A DNA stretch of 6,122 bases. It comes from Tangfeifania sp. GTDB taxonomy: Bacteria > Bacteroidota > Bacteroidia > Bacteroidales > Prolixibacteraceae. Below the pieces are notes generated by a model, which saw nothing but the letters and a program-made list of their open reading frames with translations, searched no databases and was not told the origin of the DNA. The position numbers and the translations under genes are program-made. Position 1 is the stretch's first letter. Each line of letters begins with the position of its first letter. The stretch lies in assembly GCA_018400515.1 (NCBI GenBank), contig JAGYMR010000173.1:1-6122 (forward strand). The letters run 5' to 3'. Below are positions 5,908-6,122 of this stretch, piece after piece.

Positions 5908-6122
5908 AGTTCAATTCCGTTATTAGCAGGTTGAAAATTCATAAATGATTCCATTGTCTGGCCAAATAAGACCGATTGAACCGATAGTGTTTGCCTCAAC
6001 CATTTATATAGTGCCAAAAAATAAGCAAAAGAAAAATTACCTGCGTATTTCAACAGGTTCATTACAAAGAATATACATGCAACCCAGCTTTCTGATGTCC
6101 CTTGGAGCCTTGCCCTTATCTG
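5883..6122 (-). CDS. Transposase-like protein, C-terminal 79 residues (5' end outside window)
   Basis: The - strand frame is open from the window edge to TAG at 5883-5885, 79 codons without an internal stop in AT-rich DNA. It reads RARLQGTSESWVACIFFVMN followed by a hydrophobic/aromatic helix (FSFAYFLALYKWLRQ) and ends NNGIELCLLKINR. The basic-Leu-Gln-Gly start followed by a Trp and a helix ending MNLLKYA resembles the last helices of IS4/IS5/IS1182-type DDE transposases, after the catalytic glutamate. No catalytic residue lies in the visible part, so the assignment rests on this resemblance and on the IS-like end next to the stop codon. The last 25 nt overlap the methyltransferase start region in another frame, which could allow coupling or co-transcription. 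It may equally be an unrelated membrane-associated protein. Confidence 0.55.
   Translation of the reverse strand, partial: QIRARLQGTSESWVACIFFVMNLLKYAGNFSFAYFLALYKWLRQTLSVQSVLFGQTMESFMNFQPANNGIELCLLKINR

Larger units (their letters stand above)
5868..6122 (-). mobile_element. End of an insertion sequence (continues past the window)
   Basis: The AT-richer DNA from about 5868 to the window edge carries the tail of a transposase-like gene whose stop codon coincides with an IS-like terminus. The junction falls inside the methyltransferase reading frame, at the point where similarity to the family's usual N-terminus begins. The far end, its inverted repeat and the target duplication would lie to the right of the window. 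The exact outer border is estimated to within a few bases. The group is uncertain; an IS1182/IS5-like DDE element is my best guess. Confidence 0.6.

Overview
The window looks like a chromosomal piece from a member of the Bacteroidota. Four things point there: a TAnnTTTG-type -7 promoter element ahead of the histidine kinase gene, A-rich leaders in place of clear Shine-Dalgarno sequences, a LytS-type kinase paired with a LytTR regulator, and a methyltransferase with the SAM-binding and C-terminal motifs common in that phylum. Genus cannot be told from this sequence.

Left part (1-4422, + strand): the window opens inside an RND (AcrB-type) inner-membrane pump gene. It overlaps by 4 nt (ATGA) a TolC-like outer-membrane efflux gene, so the two form the end of an efflux operon; any membrane fusion protein gene would lie upstream. 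After 81 nt, which hold a perfect inverted repeat, an A-tract and a good Bacteroidota -7 element, come a four-TM sensor histidine kinase (His_kinase/LytS type) and a LytTR response regulator. The 103 nt between kinase and regulator are spanned by a 36-codon open frame that overlaps the kinase stop by GTGA and the regulator start by ATGA. The pair is well placed to control the efflux operon or the cell envelope, but the target is inferred from position only.

Middle (4423-5022): a 76-aa stand-alone helix-turn-helix protein lies convergent to the regulator on the - strand. Behind it is a 317-nt gap with no convincing gene, but with a palindromic element upstream of the HTH gene and an imperfect 18-nt direct repeat exactly 80 nt apart.

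Right part (5023-6122, - strand): a class I SAM-dependent methyltransferase follows. Its 5' end runs directly into AT-richer DNA carrying the C-terminal 79 codons of a transposase-like protein and an IS-like terminus at about 5868-5883. The best reading is that an insertion sequence landed in the 5' end of the methyltransferase gene, removed its first codons (including the CPxCG half of the N-terminal zinc-ribbon) and supplied a new in-frame ATG from inside the element. This IS-methyltransferase junction and the coupled mini-ORF are the most interesting observations. I see no wholly new system such as a defence island, CRISPR array or retroelement.
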